From NCBI RefSeq assembly GCF_002300165.1, contig NZ_MLCE01000032.1, forward strand, positions 1 to 61,506: 61,506 nt of DNA, in the 5' to 3' direction. Of this stretch, positions 1-8,225 are shown piece by piece (the first letter of the stretch is position 1; each line of letters starts with the position of its first letter). A program made the translations under genes and the position numbers. A model generated the notes under the pieces. The model saw nothing but the letters and a program-made list of their open reading frames with translations. It had not been told where the DNA came from and did not search any database. This DNA is from Streptomyces sp. Tue6028. GTDB lineage: Bacteria > Actinomycetota > Actinomycetes > Streptomycetales > Streptomycetaceae.

Positions 1-1884
1 TGCGTCGACGTCCTCCGTCCGGAGGTGGGCGTGGACGTCCTCGATCAGGGAGGCGATCACGGCCGGCCCGTTCTGGGTGAGCACCGACTCCGGGTGGAAC
101 TGCATGGACGCGAACCCGGGCCCCCGCAACGCGTGGACCTCGCGATTGCCAGGATCACGGCAGACCTCGATCTCCCCGACACCGGGGACGTCGAGCCGGT
201 CCGCGGCACTGCGCGCGGCGAACGTGTTGTAGAAGCCGACCCGTTCGAGGCGCCCGAAGAGGTCGATCTCCCGCTGGACCCCTTGGTTCGGCACGGCACG
301 CCGGTTGAGGTCGAGCCCCAGCTCCAGGCTGAGGACCTGATGGCTGAGGCAGACCGCCAGGAACGGCTTGCGGGAGTCCAGGAGCGTACGGACCGCCCCG
401 CGCAGATGCGCGATCTTGGGGTGCGCCAGGTCCCGCGGGTCACCCGGCCCCGGGCCCATGACCACCAGGTCGTAGTCGTCGAAGGAGTACGGCTCGTCGA
501 ACCGACGGACCGTCACCAGCAGCCCCATGGACCGCAGTTGGTGCGCGATCATGGCCGTGAACGTGTCCTCGGCGTCCACGACGAGGACCTTGCGGCCGTC
601 CGCCACGGGAGCCTGCCGTGCGCCCTCGGCCAGCCAGAACCCGGCGATCGTGGTGTTCCGCGCGGCCAACGCACCCCGCACGCTCGGGTGCTCGGCGAAC
701 CGCGCCGGCTCCTCCGCGCCCAGCGCCGCCAGCAGCCCGGCCGCCTTGGCACGCGTCTCCGCGACCTCGGAGTCCGGATCGGAGTGGCGCACGAGGGTGG
801 CGCCCACACCGATGGCGAGCCGGCCCTCGGCGGAGATGTCCGCCGTACGGATCAGGATCGAGGAGTCCAGCGTCCGTTCGCCCTGCGCGTCACGGCCGAT
901 GAGGGCCAGCACACCGCTGTAGTAGCCGCGGCCGTGCGGCTCGTACCGCCGGATGACGCGGGCCGCGCTCTCCAGCGGGGAGCCCGTGACCGTCGGGGCG
1001 AACAGCGTCTCGCGCAGGATCTCGCGCGGATCGCGGTCCGTCTCGCCCTCGATGAAGTACTCGGTGTGCGCGAGCCGGGCCATCTCCCGCAGATACGGCC
1101 CGACCACCCGGCCGCCCGTCGCGCAGATCCGGGCCATCATCTTGAGTTCCTCGTCGACGACCATGTACAGCTCGTCGGCCTCCTTGCGGTCGGCGAGGAA
1201 GTCCATGACGTCGGGCAGGGTCGGACCCGCGGCGGGATAGCGGTACGTGCCGCTGATGGGGTTCATCACCGCCCTACCGCCGTGCACGCTGATGTGCCGC
1301 TCGGGGCTCGCGCCCACCAGCGTGCGGGTCCCGGTGTGCACGAGGAAGGTCCAGTACGCGCCGGACTCCTGCTCCATCAGCCTGCGGAACAGCGTGAGCG
1401 CGCTCGCGGGCGAGTAGCCGGTGATGTCGGCCGTGAAGGACCGCTTGATGACGAAGTTGGCGCCCTCGCCCTCGCCGATCTCCTCCTTGATGATCCGGCG
1501 GACCGTGTCCGCGTACGTCGCGTCGTCGATGTCGAAGTGCCCGCCGGCCAGCCGGATCGGCACGTCGGGGATGCGAGCCAGCACGTCGGCCACCGGCAGG
1601 GTCTGCTGTCCCGTGACCGCCATGGCGACGAGCGGCGCCCCGTCGTCGGCGACGTCGAACCCGCGCTCGCCGATCTGCCGGTAGGGGACGAGCGCCAGCA
1701 CCTCGTGGCCGGGCGAGGACGCGGCGGGAAGCGGGATGCCGTCGAGGGTCTCCGGCTCGCTCACCTCGCCGACGAGCACCTCCAGTGCGGCGCGGCCGGT
1801 GGCGGCGGGCCGGTGGACCAGGGCGTACGCGGGCGGCTGCCCGGACAGCACCTGGTCGAGCAGGTCGCGCGGAGCGCCGGTCAT
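1..1884 (-). CDS. phzE: PhzE-like 2-amino-2-deoxyisochorismate synthase (3' end off the left edge)
   Basis: Predicted to convert chorismate and glutamine-derived ammonia to 2-amino-2-deoxyisochorismate (ADIC). The reading frame is open from the ATG at 1884 to the window edge, giving 628 codons, so only a few C-terminal residues can be missing compared with the usual size of this fused family. The N-terminal two thirds is a TrpE-like chorismate-binding domain with the motifs 'FAPTVTGSP' and 'GVGATLVRHSDP'. The C-terminal third is a class I glutamine amidotransferase with nucleophile 'LAVCLSHQ' and 'MQFHPES' carrying the His and Glu of its triad. The start overlaps the PhzD stop by 4 nt, so the two are translationally coupled. 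The EntA-like dehydrogenase in the same operon favours ADIC synthase over an ordinary anthranilate synthase. Confidence 0.93.
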   Translation of the reverse strand, partial: MTGAPRDLLDQVLSGQPPAYALVHRPAATGRAALEVLVGEVSEPETLDGIPLPAASSPGHEVLALVPYRQIGERGFDVADDGAPLVAMAVTGQQTLPVADVLARIPDVPIRLAGGHFDIDDATYADTVRRIIKEEIGEGEGANFVIKRSFTADITGYSPASALTLFRRLMEQESGAYWTFLVHTGTRTLVGASPERHISVHGGRAVMNPISGTYRYPAAGPTLPDVMDFLADRKEADELYMVVDEELKMMARICATGGRVVGPYLREMARLAHTEYFIEGETDRDPREILRETLFAPTVTGSPLESAARVIRRYEPHGRGYYSGVLALIGRDAQGERTLDSSILIRTADISAEGRLAIGVGATLVRHSDPDSEVAETRAKAAGLLAALGAEEPARFAEHPSVRGALAARNTTIAGFWLAEGARQAPVADGRKVLVVDAEDTFTAMIAHQLRSMGLLVTVRRFDEPYSFDDYDLVVMGPGPGDPRDLAHPKIAHLRGAVRTLLDSRKPFLAVCLSHQVLSLELGLDLNRRAVPNQGVQREIDLFGRLERVGFYNTFAARSAADRLDVPGVGEIEVCRDPGNREVHALRGPGFASMQFHPESVLTQNGPAVIASLIEDVHAHLRTEDVDA

Positions 1885-2507
1885 GCGAAGACCTCCTTTG
1901 CGGGGATGACGACGGCACAGCGCTGGGCCGCGTAGTGGAGTGCGGTGCGGTGGTCCTTGGCCGAGAAGTCGGCGACGGCGTCGGCGACGACGAACGGCTG
2001 GATGTCGTGCGAGAACGCCTCGGTCGCGGTGATCAGCACACCGACGTGCGCGTACACACCGCAGATGATCAGCTGGTCGCGGCCCGCCGCGCGCATCCGC
2101 TCCAGCAGATCCGTGTTGAAGAAGGCGCTGTAGCGCCACTTGGTGAGCATCCAGTCGCCCTCCCGGGGCGCCAGCGGCTCGACGACCTCGCGGTCCGCGG
2201 GGTCCACCCGCATGCCCGGACCCCAGAAGTCGGCGAGCAGTCCGCGCTGCCCGGCGTCCATGCCGCCCGGCTGTGCGGTGTACGCGACCGGGACGCCGAG
2301 TTCGGCGCAGCGGTCCCGTAACGCCGAGGCGTTGCCCACGAGTTCGTCGGCCGGCCCCTGGTCGGGTATGGGTTTGAGGAAGTAGCGCTGCATGTCGTGG
2401 ACGAGGAGGACCGCGCGGTCCGGGTCCGCGGACCAGGCCGCCGTGTTCGGCGGCAGGTCGCCCGGCGCGGGCATCGCGTACGGCTCGATGGTCGGAATGC
2501 CTGCCAT
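1881..2507 (-). CDS. phzD: PhzD-like isochorismatase (makes trans-2,3-dihydro-3-hydroxyanthranilate)
   Basis: A 208-residue isochorismatase-family hydrolase predicted to remove pyruvate from ADIC, giving trans-2,3-dihydro-3-hydroxyanthranilate. Visible family marks are the catalytic Asp in 'LLVHDMQ', the Lys in 'MLTKWRYSAF' and the motif 'CGVYAHVGVL', which is the PhzD form (Val where siderophore isochorismatases usually have Cys). 'DIQPFVVADAVADFS' is also PhzD-like. The length matches single-domain PhzD, and there is no aryl carrier protein domain of the EntB type. The ATG at 2507 is preceded by GAAGGGA. It lies 50 nt downstream of the dehydrogenase and overlaps PhzE. Confidence 0.94.
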   Translation of the reverse strand: MAGIPTIEPYAMPAPGDLPPNTAAWSADPDRAVLLVHDMQRYFLKPIPDQGPADELVGNASALRDRCAELGVPVAYTAQPGGMDAGQRGLLADFWGPGMRVDPADREVVEPLAPREGDWMLTKWRYSAFFNTDLLERMRAAGRDQLIICGVYAHVGVLITATEAFSHDIQPFVVADAVADFSAKDHRTALHYAAQRCAVVIPAKEVFA

Positions 2508-2557
2508 GGCAGTGGAAGTCCCTTCGGATCTGCGTGGGTCGGGCGCCTTGCGGTGGG

Positions 2558-3355
2558 TCAGGCGCCCAGCGACGCGCCGCCGTCGACGGTGAGCATGTGC
2601 AGGGTGATGTGTGCGGCGCGGTCCGAGAGCAGGAAGACCACGGCGTCGGCGATGTGCGAGGGCTGCGCGATGCGGCCGAGCGGGATGCCGACACGGAAGG
2701 CGTCCGCGCGGCCCTCGACGGTGCCCCGCGGGCCCGACTCGTCGTGCCACATCGAGCTGAGCATCGGGGTGTCGGTGGAGCCGGGCGCGACGACGTTGCA
2801 GCGGATGCCGTGCCGGGCCACCTCCAGCCCCAGACTCCGGGTGAACATGGTGGCGGCGGCCTTGGACGCGGCGTACGCGGCCATCTCGGTGCGCGGGGTG
2901 GCCGCGGCGTTCGAGGAGACCGTGACGATCGCCCCGCTGCCGCGCTCCGCCATGCGGTCCACGACCGCGCGGCTGACGTGGAAGACGCCGTTCACGTTGA
3001 CCGCGAACGTGGTCTGCCAGTCCTCGTCGCTGAAGCCGCGCACCTCGCCGAGGCGCAGCACGCCGGCCGCGTTCACCAGGTACTGGACCGGGCCGAGCCG
3101 CCGTTCGACGGCGTCGACCGTCGCTTCGACCGGTGCGCTGCTGCTGACGTCGGTGGCGAACGCCTCGGCCCGCAGCCCGTCCGCCCGCAACTTCTCCACC
3201 GTCTCGCCGAGCGCGTCGGCGTCACGGTCGACGGCCGCGACCGTCGCGCCCCGCTCGGCGAGCGCGCGGCTCACCGCGGCGCCTATGCCGCCCGCGGCGC
3301 CCGTGACGAGGGCGACCCGGTTCTCCCATTCCTCGTTTCCTTGCTGGTTCTCCAT
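2558..3355 (-). CDS. 2,3-dihydro-3-hydroxyanthranilate dehydrogenase (EntA/DhbA-like SDR)
   Basis: A 265-residue classical short-chain dehydrogenase predicted to oxidise the PhzD product with NAD+ to the aromatic o-aminophenol 3-hydroxyanthranilate. The cofactor motif is 'VTGAAGGIGAAVS'. The catalytic Ser-Tyr-Lys set is in 'VTVSSNAAATPR' and 'MAAYAASKAA', and the 'SSNAA-x-x-PR-x-x-MAAY' pattern is characteristic of EntA/DhbA rather than general SDRs. The ATG at 3355 has a good GGGAGG about 8 nt upstream. Phenazine operons lack this step, so its presence here diverts the PhzD product to 3-HAA. It sits 22 nt after the DAHP synthase gene in the same operon. Confidence 0.92.
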   Translation of the reverse strand: MENQQGNEEWENRVALVTGAAGGIGAAVSRALAERGATVAAVDRDADALGETVEKLRADGLRAEAFATDVSSSAPVEATVDAVERRLGPVQYLVNAAGVLRLGEVRGFSDEDWQTTFAVNVNGVFHVSRAVVDRMAERGSGAIVTVSSNAAATPRTEMAAYAASKAAATMFTRSLGLEVARHGIRCNVVAPGSTDTPMLSSMWHDESGPRGTVEGRADAFRVGIPLGRIAQPSHIADAVVFLLSDRAAHITLHMLTVDGGASLGA

Positions 3356-3377
3356 GTGCGGGACCTCCCTGGTCCGG

Positions 3378-4550
3378 TCATCCGCGCCAGGCCGAGACCA
3401 CGGAAGCGGCCTGGACCGGGTTGAGCCGCGGGTCGCAGAAGCTCGTGTACTTGTCGCCGACGTGGTCGATGTCGTCCACGCCCGTGACGCACTCCGTGAC
3501 GTGGTCCGGAGTGGTCTCCAGGTGCAGTCCGCCGGCGATGCCGCCGGAGGTGCGCACCGCGCACTGGAAGCCCTCGACCTCCCGGACGATCGTCTCGACG
3601 AAGCGGGTCTTCAGCCCGTCGGGGGCCGTCACCGTGTTGCCGTGCATGGGGTCGGTGAGCCAGATGACCGGATGGCCGGCGGCGCGCACCGCCCACACCA
3701 GCGAGGGCAGTCGCTCGGAGACCAGGTCGGCCCCCATCCGTGCGATGAGGGTCAGCCGGCCGGGCTGCCGCTCCGGGTCGAGCCGTTCGCACAGCGTCAG
3801 CAGATCGCGCACCGACATGTTCGGACCGACCTTGCAGGCCACCGGGTTGACGACCTGGGACAGCAGGGCGACATGGGCGCCGTCCGGCTGCCGGGTGCGC
3901 TCGCCGATCCACGGCCAGTGGGTGGAGGTCAGCAGCGGCCTCCCCTCCTCGTCCCGGCGGACCATGGGGAGTTCGTAGTCGAGCAGCAGAGCCTCGTGGC
4001 TGGTGAACACCGGCGGGCAGATCACGGACGGGCGTCCGTCGTCGAGCCAGCCGAGATGACGTACGGCCTCCTGGGCCGCCGCGTAGCCGTCGAGGAGCCG
4101 GCGCGGGTCGGGTCGGCGCAGCTCCGGGTCGGGTTCCGGGCTGTTGACCATGTGCCCGCGATAGACGGGGAGTTCGGTGCCTCCGATCACTTCGGTGGGC
4201 CGGGAACGCGGCTTGGCGAACTGGCCGGCCATCCGGCCGACCCGGACCACGGGCGTATGGGTGATCATCTTTAGGGTGCCGGCGAGCACGTCCAGCAAGC
4301 CGGCCTTGCGGGCGACATAGCCCGCGGTGCATTCGGTGGGGTCCTCCGCACAGTCCCCGGCCTGGACCACATGGGCCTCACCGACGGCCACCCGCGCGAG
4401 CAGATCGCGCAAAGCGGTGACGTCGTCGTGGCCGACGAGTGCCTGACTGTTCGACAACTCCCCTCTGACCGAACGGATCAACTCTGTCCTGTCCCAATCC
4501 GGCTGCTGCAGCGCAGTCCGCGATCGGACACTGGGCAGATCAATGTCCAC
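3378..4550 (-). CDS. phzC: class II 3-deoxy-D-arabino-heptulosonate 7-phosphate synthase (PhzC type)
   Basis: Condenses PEP and erythrose 4-phosphate in the first shikimate step; this is a cluster-dedicated copy. Class II marks run in order: 'QAGDCAE', 'GRMAGQFAKPRS', 'NPVACKVGPN', 'LIARMGADL', 'WLTDPMHGNT' and 'GGIAGGLHLETTP'. I chose the GTG at 4550 (390 aa) because TTGGAG lies 7-12 nt upstream and the length fits PhzC proteins. An in-frame ATG at 4622 would add 24 residues. It is the first gene of the minus-strand operon DAHP synthase / dehydrogenase / isochorismatase / ADIC synthase, the same order as aroX-dhbX-icmX-adsX of the Klebsiella tilivalline cluster (recalled). Confidence 0.93.
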   Translation of the reverse strand: MDIDLPSVRSRTALQQPDWDRTELIRSVRGELSNSQALVGHDDVTALRDLLARVAVGEAHVVQAGDCAEDPTECTAGYVARKAGLLDVLAGTLKMITHTPVVRVGRMAGQFAKPRSRPTEVIGGTELPVYRGHMVNSPEPDPELRRPDPRRLLDGYAAAQEAVRHLGWLDDGRPSVICPPVFTSHEALLLDYELPMVRRDEEGRPLLTSTHWPWIGERTRQPDGAHVALLSQVVNPVACKVGPNMSVRDLLTLCERLDPERQPGRLTLIARMGADLVSERLPSLVWAVRAAGHPVIWLTDPMHGNTVTAPDGLKTRFVETIVREVEGFQCAVRTSGGIAGGLHLETTPDHVTECVTGVDDIDHVGDKYTSFCDPRLNPVQAASVVSAWRG

Positions 4551-4792
4551 GGTTGTCTCCAAGGCTGTTCCTACGGGTGCTCCTTGGTGACAAAGGGTGC
4601 GAGGGCGGCGGGTATCGGCCAACGACGCATCGGTGAATACGTCAGATGAAGCGCATGTCCATCAGGTCGCCCGCGCTTCCCGACGGGCGCCCGCACAGCA
4701 CGAGTTGACATTGTCCGCGCAGCGAGGTCGCGCAGTGCGGAAGGACCGCGCATGCTGACCCGTCGTCCTCAATCACGGCGCCGGGAGGGGTT
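4551..4792. promoter_or_regulatory. divergent promoter region between the 3-HAA operon and the transaldolase gene
   Basis: A 242-bp gap between the start codons of two divergent genes, so it should hold promoters for both directions. A TTGACA hexamer at 4705-4710 points toward the transaldolase, but no convincing -10 box is seen at the proper spacing. GGGAGGGG just before the ATG at 4793 is the transaldolase ribosome binding site. If the in-frame ATG at 4622 were used for the DAHP synthase, the gap would shrink to 170 bp. Confidence 0.5.
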
Positions 4793-5902
4793 ATGCGGGG
4801 CGGAATTCTGCGTCGTCTCATTCACGAGGGCGTTTCCCCATGGCTGAACGGATTTCACCGGGGGTTTCTCCAGGCACGGCGGCTGTCCGCGCTGGCGGCC
4901 GAGGAAGGCGTGCGCGGCGCGACCGCGCAGCCCGCCCTGCTCGCCGCGGCCCTGTCCGCGGAGAACGCCTACCGCCCGCAGCTGGCCCGGCTGGCCCGCG
5001 ACGGGACCGACGTCGGCGCCGCGCTCAGGGCGTTGCAGACCCAGGACGCGCGCCTGGCCTGCGACGACCTCGGCGCCGTCCACGAGGCCACGGGCCGCCG
5101 CGACGGGCATGTCTCCCTGGACCTCGACCCGGGGCTCGCCCACGACGCCGCGGCCACCGTCGCCGCGGCCACCGCGCTGATGTCCGCCGTCGCCCGCCCG
5201 AACGCGCTGGTGAAGATCCCGGCCACCGCCGAAGGGCTCACGGCCATCAGGGACTGCGTGGGCCGGGGCATCGGAGTGCACGCGGTGGAGATCTACACGC
5301 CCCACCGCCACCAGGAGGTCGCGGACGCCTACTGCGCGGGACTGGAGATCGCCCGGGACGCCGGCCGGTCACTGCACGGCATCGTCTCGCTGGCCTCGGC
5401 GCCGGTGTACCGCATCGACAGCGAATGCGACGCGCGACTGGCCGAGTTGGGTACCCCCGCCGCGGACGCGCTGCGCGGCGGCACCGCCCTGGCCCTCGCC
5501 CGGCTGATGTACCACGACTACGACGAGCGGCTGGGCAGTGACCGCTGGCGCAGGCTCGCCGCGGCGGGCGCCCGGCCGCAGCGGCTGCTCTGGACGGTGG
5601 ACGGACCGCACACTCCTGACCAGGCCGGATACGCGGCCCGGCTGGTCGGATGGCACACCGCGCTGGCTCTGCCGCTGCGCTCGCTGGTCGCCGCCGACCG
5701 GTGGGGAACGCCGTGCGGGGACACGCTCGACGGCCGCCGCGGGGAGGCCCTTCGCGTGTTGGACGAATTCGAACGGACCGGCCTACGCTTCGAGGCGGTC
5801 GCCGGGAGGCTCGCCGCCCATGGCGAGAAACGGCTGGTCCGTTCGTGGGAAGCACTCCGCGGGACGGTGGGCACCCAACTGCGGCTGCACGGCGCCCGAT
5901 AG
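4793..5902 (+). CDS. transaldolase-like protein with altered active site
   Basis: A 369-residue protein of the transaldolase family. The Schiff-base Lys is kept at about residue 141 in 'LVKIPATAEG', followed by 'GIGVHAVEIY' and 'VYRIDSECDARL'. Its place next to a dedicated DAHP synthase suggests it supplies erythrose 4-phosphate. However, other positions differ from ordinary transaldolases: 'PWLNGFHRGFL' has Asn where 'WLD' is usual, 'GATAQP' has Gln for the Asn of 'GxTxNP', and 'VSLDLDP' has Asp for the Glu of 'VSxEVDP'. It may therefore have altered activity or do another aldol reaction. The ATG at 4793 follows GGGAGGGG closely. It is divergent from the 3-HAA operon and 40 nt before the PucR-type regulator. 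Confidence 0.85.
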   Translation: MRGGILRRLIHEGVSPWLNGFHRGFLQARRLSALAAEEGVRGATAQPALLAAALSAENAYRPQLARLARDGTDVGAALRALQTQDARLACDDLGAVHEATGRRDGHVSLDLDPGLAHDAAATVAAATALMSAVARPNALVKIPATAEGLTAIRDCVGRGIGVHAVEIYTPHRHQEVADAYCAGLEIARDAGRSLHGIVSLASAPVYRIDSECDARLAELGTPAADALRGGTALALARLMYHDYDERLGSDRWRRLAAAGARPQRLLWTVDGPHTPDQAGYAARLVGWHTALALPLRSLVAADRWGTPCGDTLDGRRGEALRVLDEFERTGLRFEAVAGRLAAHGEKRLVRSWEALRGTVGTQLRLHGAR

Positions 5903-5942
5903 CGACACACCAGAGCACACGCGCGGGGGAGTGGGAGGCAGT

Positions 5943-7964
5943 GTGTCCCAGGAGCCGACGCGGGACGCCAGTTCCGCCGTACTGGAACTGCTGGCGGCGG
6001 GAGCCTCCGGCGACCGTCTCACCTCCCTCGTGGACGAGGCCAGGGTGCGTGGCGTGGATGCCGCGGAGCTCGCGGAGCTGGAGCGCGCCGCCCGGCTCGG
6101 ACTGAGCATCTCCTCGCGCTGGGAGCGTCACCGGCAACGTGAGAGCGGTCTGTCCACGCTGCTGGAGGCCGCGCGCGACCTGGGCGCCGTGCACCAGCCG
6201 GAGAGCACACTGGTCCAGGCGATCGCCCGCCGCGCACGGCTGCTGCTGGGCCTCGACATGGCGTACGTCTGCTTCCCCGAAGAGGACGACGCGGGCCGGC
6301 GCGACCCTTCGGCGCACGGGGGCGGCGACCCTTCGGAGCCTGCGTCACGGGCCCCCGCGACCTCGCGGAACGGAGCGCTCGCGGACCAGGCGCCTCCCAC
6401 CGGGGCGCGGGACGAGGACGCGCGGGCCGGCGAGCCGGCCACGGCACGGGTGCGCGTCCACGCCTCGGACGGACGGATCGCCGGCCTCGACGTCGGGCTG
6501 ACCCTGCCGGTGTGCGAGGGGCCGGGCAGCATGGCGATGACGGACCCGGTGCCCTTCTGGACCCCGGACTACCTCGCCGACGAGCGGATCGAGCGCAGTG
6601 CCGCGGTCGACGAGGTGATCGGGGCGGAGGGACTGCGCACCGTGATGGCGGTGCCGCTGAACCGGCAGACCCGGCCCTTCGGCGTGCTGCACATCGCCGC
6701 GCGGACCGTGCGGCACTTCACGGCCGACGAGGTGGCGCTGATGAGCGCGTACGGCGAACTCGCCGGCGCCACCCTGGAACGGGCCCGGCTCCTGGACCGG
6801 GCGGCGGCACTGCGGGAGTCCGGCGACGCGCACGCCAGGATGCTCCAACTGGTGCTCGGCGGCGGCGACTTGAACGAGGTGGCGGAGGAGACCAGCAAGC
6901 TCCTCGACGGCGCCGTGCGGATCTGCGGCTCCGACGGCGTGGTCCTCGCCACCGCGGGCGAGGTGCCGGAGGTCGAGTGGGAGCACGCGGCGGCCGGTGC
7001 ACTGGACGCGCACGGCGCCTGCCATCCCGTACCGCTGGACGAGGACGGCATGTGGGCCGCGCCGATCTGCACCGGCACCGTCGACCTCGGGACCGTCCTG
7101 GTGCACCCCAATCGGCCGCTCACCGACCACGCCGTGCAGCTGCTCGGGTTCGCGACCCAGGCGATGGCGGTGCTGATGCTGCTGGAGAACAGCCGGGCGG
7201 CGATCGCCGAGGGGCAGGTGCGCGACGACCTCCTCGACGAACTGCTCACCCATCCCGACCTGTCACCGAAGAAGATACGGACCCGGGCGCGCAGGCTCGG
7301 CGTCGAACTGGACGGCCCCCACGTGGTCGTCGTCGCCCGGCCGGAGGAGGAGACGCCGGCCAGGGCCTCGGTGTGGGCGGCCTCGTACGCGTACCGCAAG
7401 AGCGGTCTGAAGAGCATCCGGCACGGCACGGCCGTGTTCCTGCTGCCGGGCACCGATCCCGGCGCCGCGGCCCGCGCGCTGTCCGGCGAGCTGACGCCGC
7501 TGCTCGGCCGTCCGGTGACGGTGGCCGCCTCGGGGCCCGTCGCGGACCCGGCCGGGGTGCGGCACAGCTACCAGGAGGCGGTGCGCTGCCTGGAGGCGAT
7601 GACGGCGCTGGGGGCGGTCGGAAGGGCCGGCTCGGCGGGTGAACTGGGGTTCCTCGGGCTGCTGTTGTCCGACACCCACGACGCGGAGAAGTACATCCAG
7701 TCGGTCCTCGGACCGCTTCTCGCCTACGACGAGCAGCGGCTCTCCGAGCTGACCCACACGCTGGAGGCCTTCTTCGAGGCGGGGGCCAGCCCCACGTACG
7801 CGGCACGGCGGCTGCACGTCCATCCCAACACGGTCGCCCGGCGGCTCGAAAGGATCAGTGAACTGGTCGGCCCGGACTGGCAGCAGCCGGGACGGGCGCT
7901 CGAAGTGCAATTGGCCTTGCGGCTGTTGAGAATCCGCAACCATCTCGTGAGCCGTGAGCCGTGA
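5943..7964 (+). CDS. GAF / PucR C-terminal helix-turn-helix transcriptional regulator
   Basis: A 673-residue cytoplasmic regulator. A helical N-terminus is followed by a GAF-like domain interrupted by a charged low-complexity insert (about residues 115-185). A helical linker comes next, then a central domain of the CdaR/PucR type, and last a PucR-family HTH with 'ASPTYAARRLHVHPNTVARR'. Such proteins usually sense a small aromatic or purine ligand through GAF; the ligand here is unknown. I chose the GTG at 5943 because GGGAGG lies just upstream; an earlier GTG at 5931 is also in frame. It is probably co-transcribed with the transaldolase. Its stop codon lies inside a 7-bp tandem repeat. Confidence 0.85.
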   Translation: MSQEPTRDASSAVLELLAAGASGDRLTSLVDEARVRGVDAAELAELERAARLGLSISSRWERHRQRESGLSTLLEAARDLGAVHQPESTLVQAIARRARLLLGLDMAYVCFPEEDDAGRRDPSAHGGGDPSEPASRAPATSRNGALADQAPPTGARDEDARAGEPATARVRVHASDGRIAGLDVGLTLPVCEGPGSMAMTDPVPFWTPDYLADERIERSAAVDEVIGAEGLRTVMAVPLNRQTRPFGVLHIAARTVRHFTADEVALMSAYGELAGATLERARLLDRAAALRESGDAHARMLQLVLGGGDLNEVAEETSKLLDGAVRICGSDGVVLATAGEVPEVEWEHAAAGALDAHGACHPVPLDEDGMWAAPICTGTVDLGTVLVHPNRPLTDHAVQLLGFATQAMAVLMLLENSRAAIAEGQVRDDLLDELLTHPDLSPKKIRTRARRLGVELDGPHVVVVARPEEETPARASVWAASYAYRKSGLKSIRHGTAVFLLPGTDPGAAARALSGELTPLLGRPVTVAASGPVADPAGVRHSYQEAVRCLEAMTALGAVGRAGSAGELGFLGLLLSDTHDAEKYIQSVLGPLLAYDEQRLSELTHTLEAFFEAGASPTYAARRLHVHPNTVARRLERISELVGPDWQQPGRALEVQLALRLLRIRNHLVSREP

Positions 7965-8121
7965 GCCGTGAGCCGTGAGCCGTGAGCCGTGAGCCGTGAG
8001 CCGTGAGCCGTGAGCCGTGAGCCGTGAGCCGTGAGCCGTGAGGCGTGAGGCGTGGGGCGTGGGCCGTGGGGCGTGGGCCGTGGGGCACGAGGCTTAGGGC
8101 ACGAGGCGTAGGGCGTGGGCT
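7947..8121. repeat. 7-bp tandem repeat, 13 perfect GTGAGCC units plus about 12 decayed units
   Basis: GTGAGCC is repeated 13 times without change from 7947 to 8037. It then decays through GTGAGGC, GTGGGGC, GTGGGCC and ACGAGGC forms to about 8121. The first units encode the last codons of the PucR-type regulator (V-S-R-E-P-stop), and the rest fills the gap between two convergent genes. Any copy number of three or more gives the same protein end, so the array cannot act as a frame switch for that gene. Confidence 0.95.
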
Positions 8122-8225
8122 GCGGTCCGGGGGCCGCCGGCGGCGCGTGTGTTCCGTGGGTCCGGGCCGTGACGGGACCTCGTCCCCCACGGGCGAGGCC
8201 CGGCGGCGTGGCGGGCCGCGGCCCC

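Noticed and set aside
1..4550. Phenazine biosynthetic cluster
   Set aside because: PhzC, PhzD and PhzE homologues are present, but an EntA-like SDR aromatises the product to 3-HAA and no phzF, phzG or true phzA/B is seen. The NTF2-like and PPOX proteins share folds with PhzA/B and PhzG but not their sequence patterns.
4571..4753. Small minus-strand gene of 60 codons before the DAHP synthase
   Set aside because: No ribosome binding site or recognisable sequence. It overlaps the DAHP synthase leader and the divergent promoter region.
7947..8121. CRISPR-like array
   Set aside because: Units are 7 bp and directly adjacent, with no spacers and no cas genes.
7855..8190. Small protein with repeated Leu-Thr-Ala-His-Gly-Ser units on the minus strand
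   Set aside because: It is the translation of the heptamer array; three 7-bp units make a 7-codon cycle in any frame. There is no ribosome binding site.
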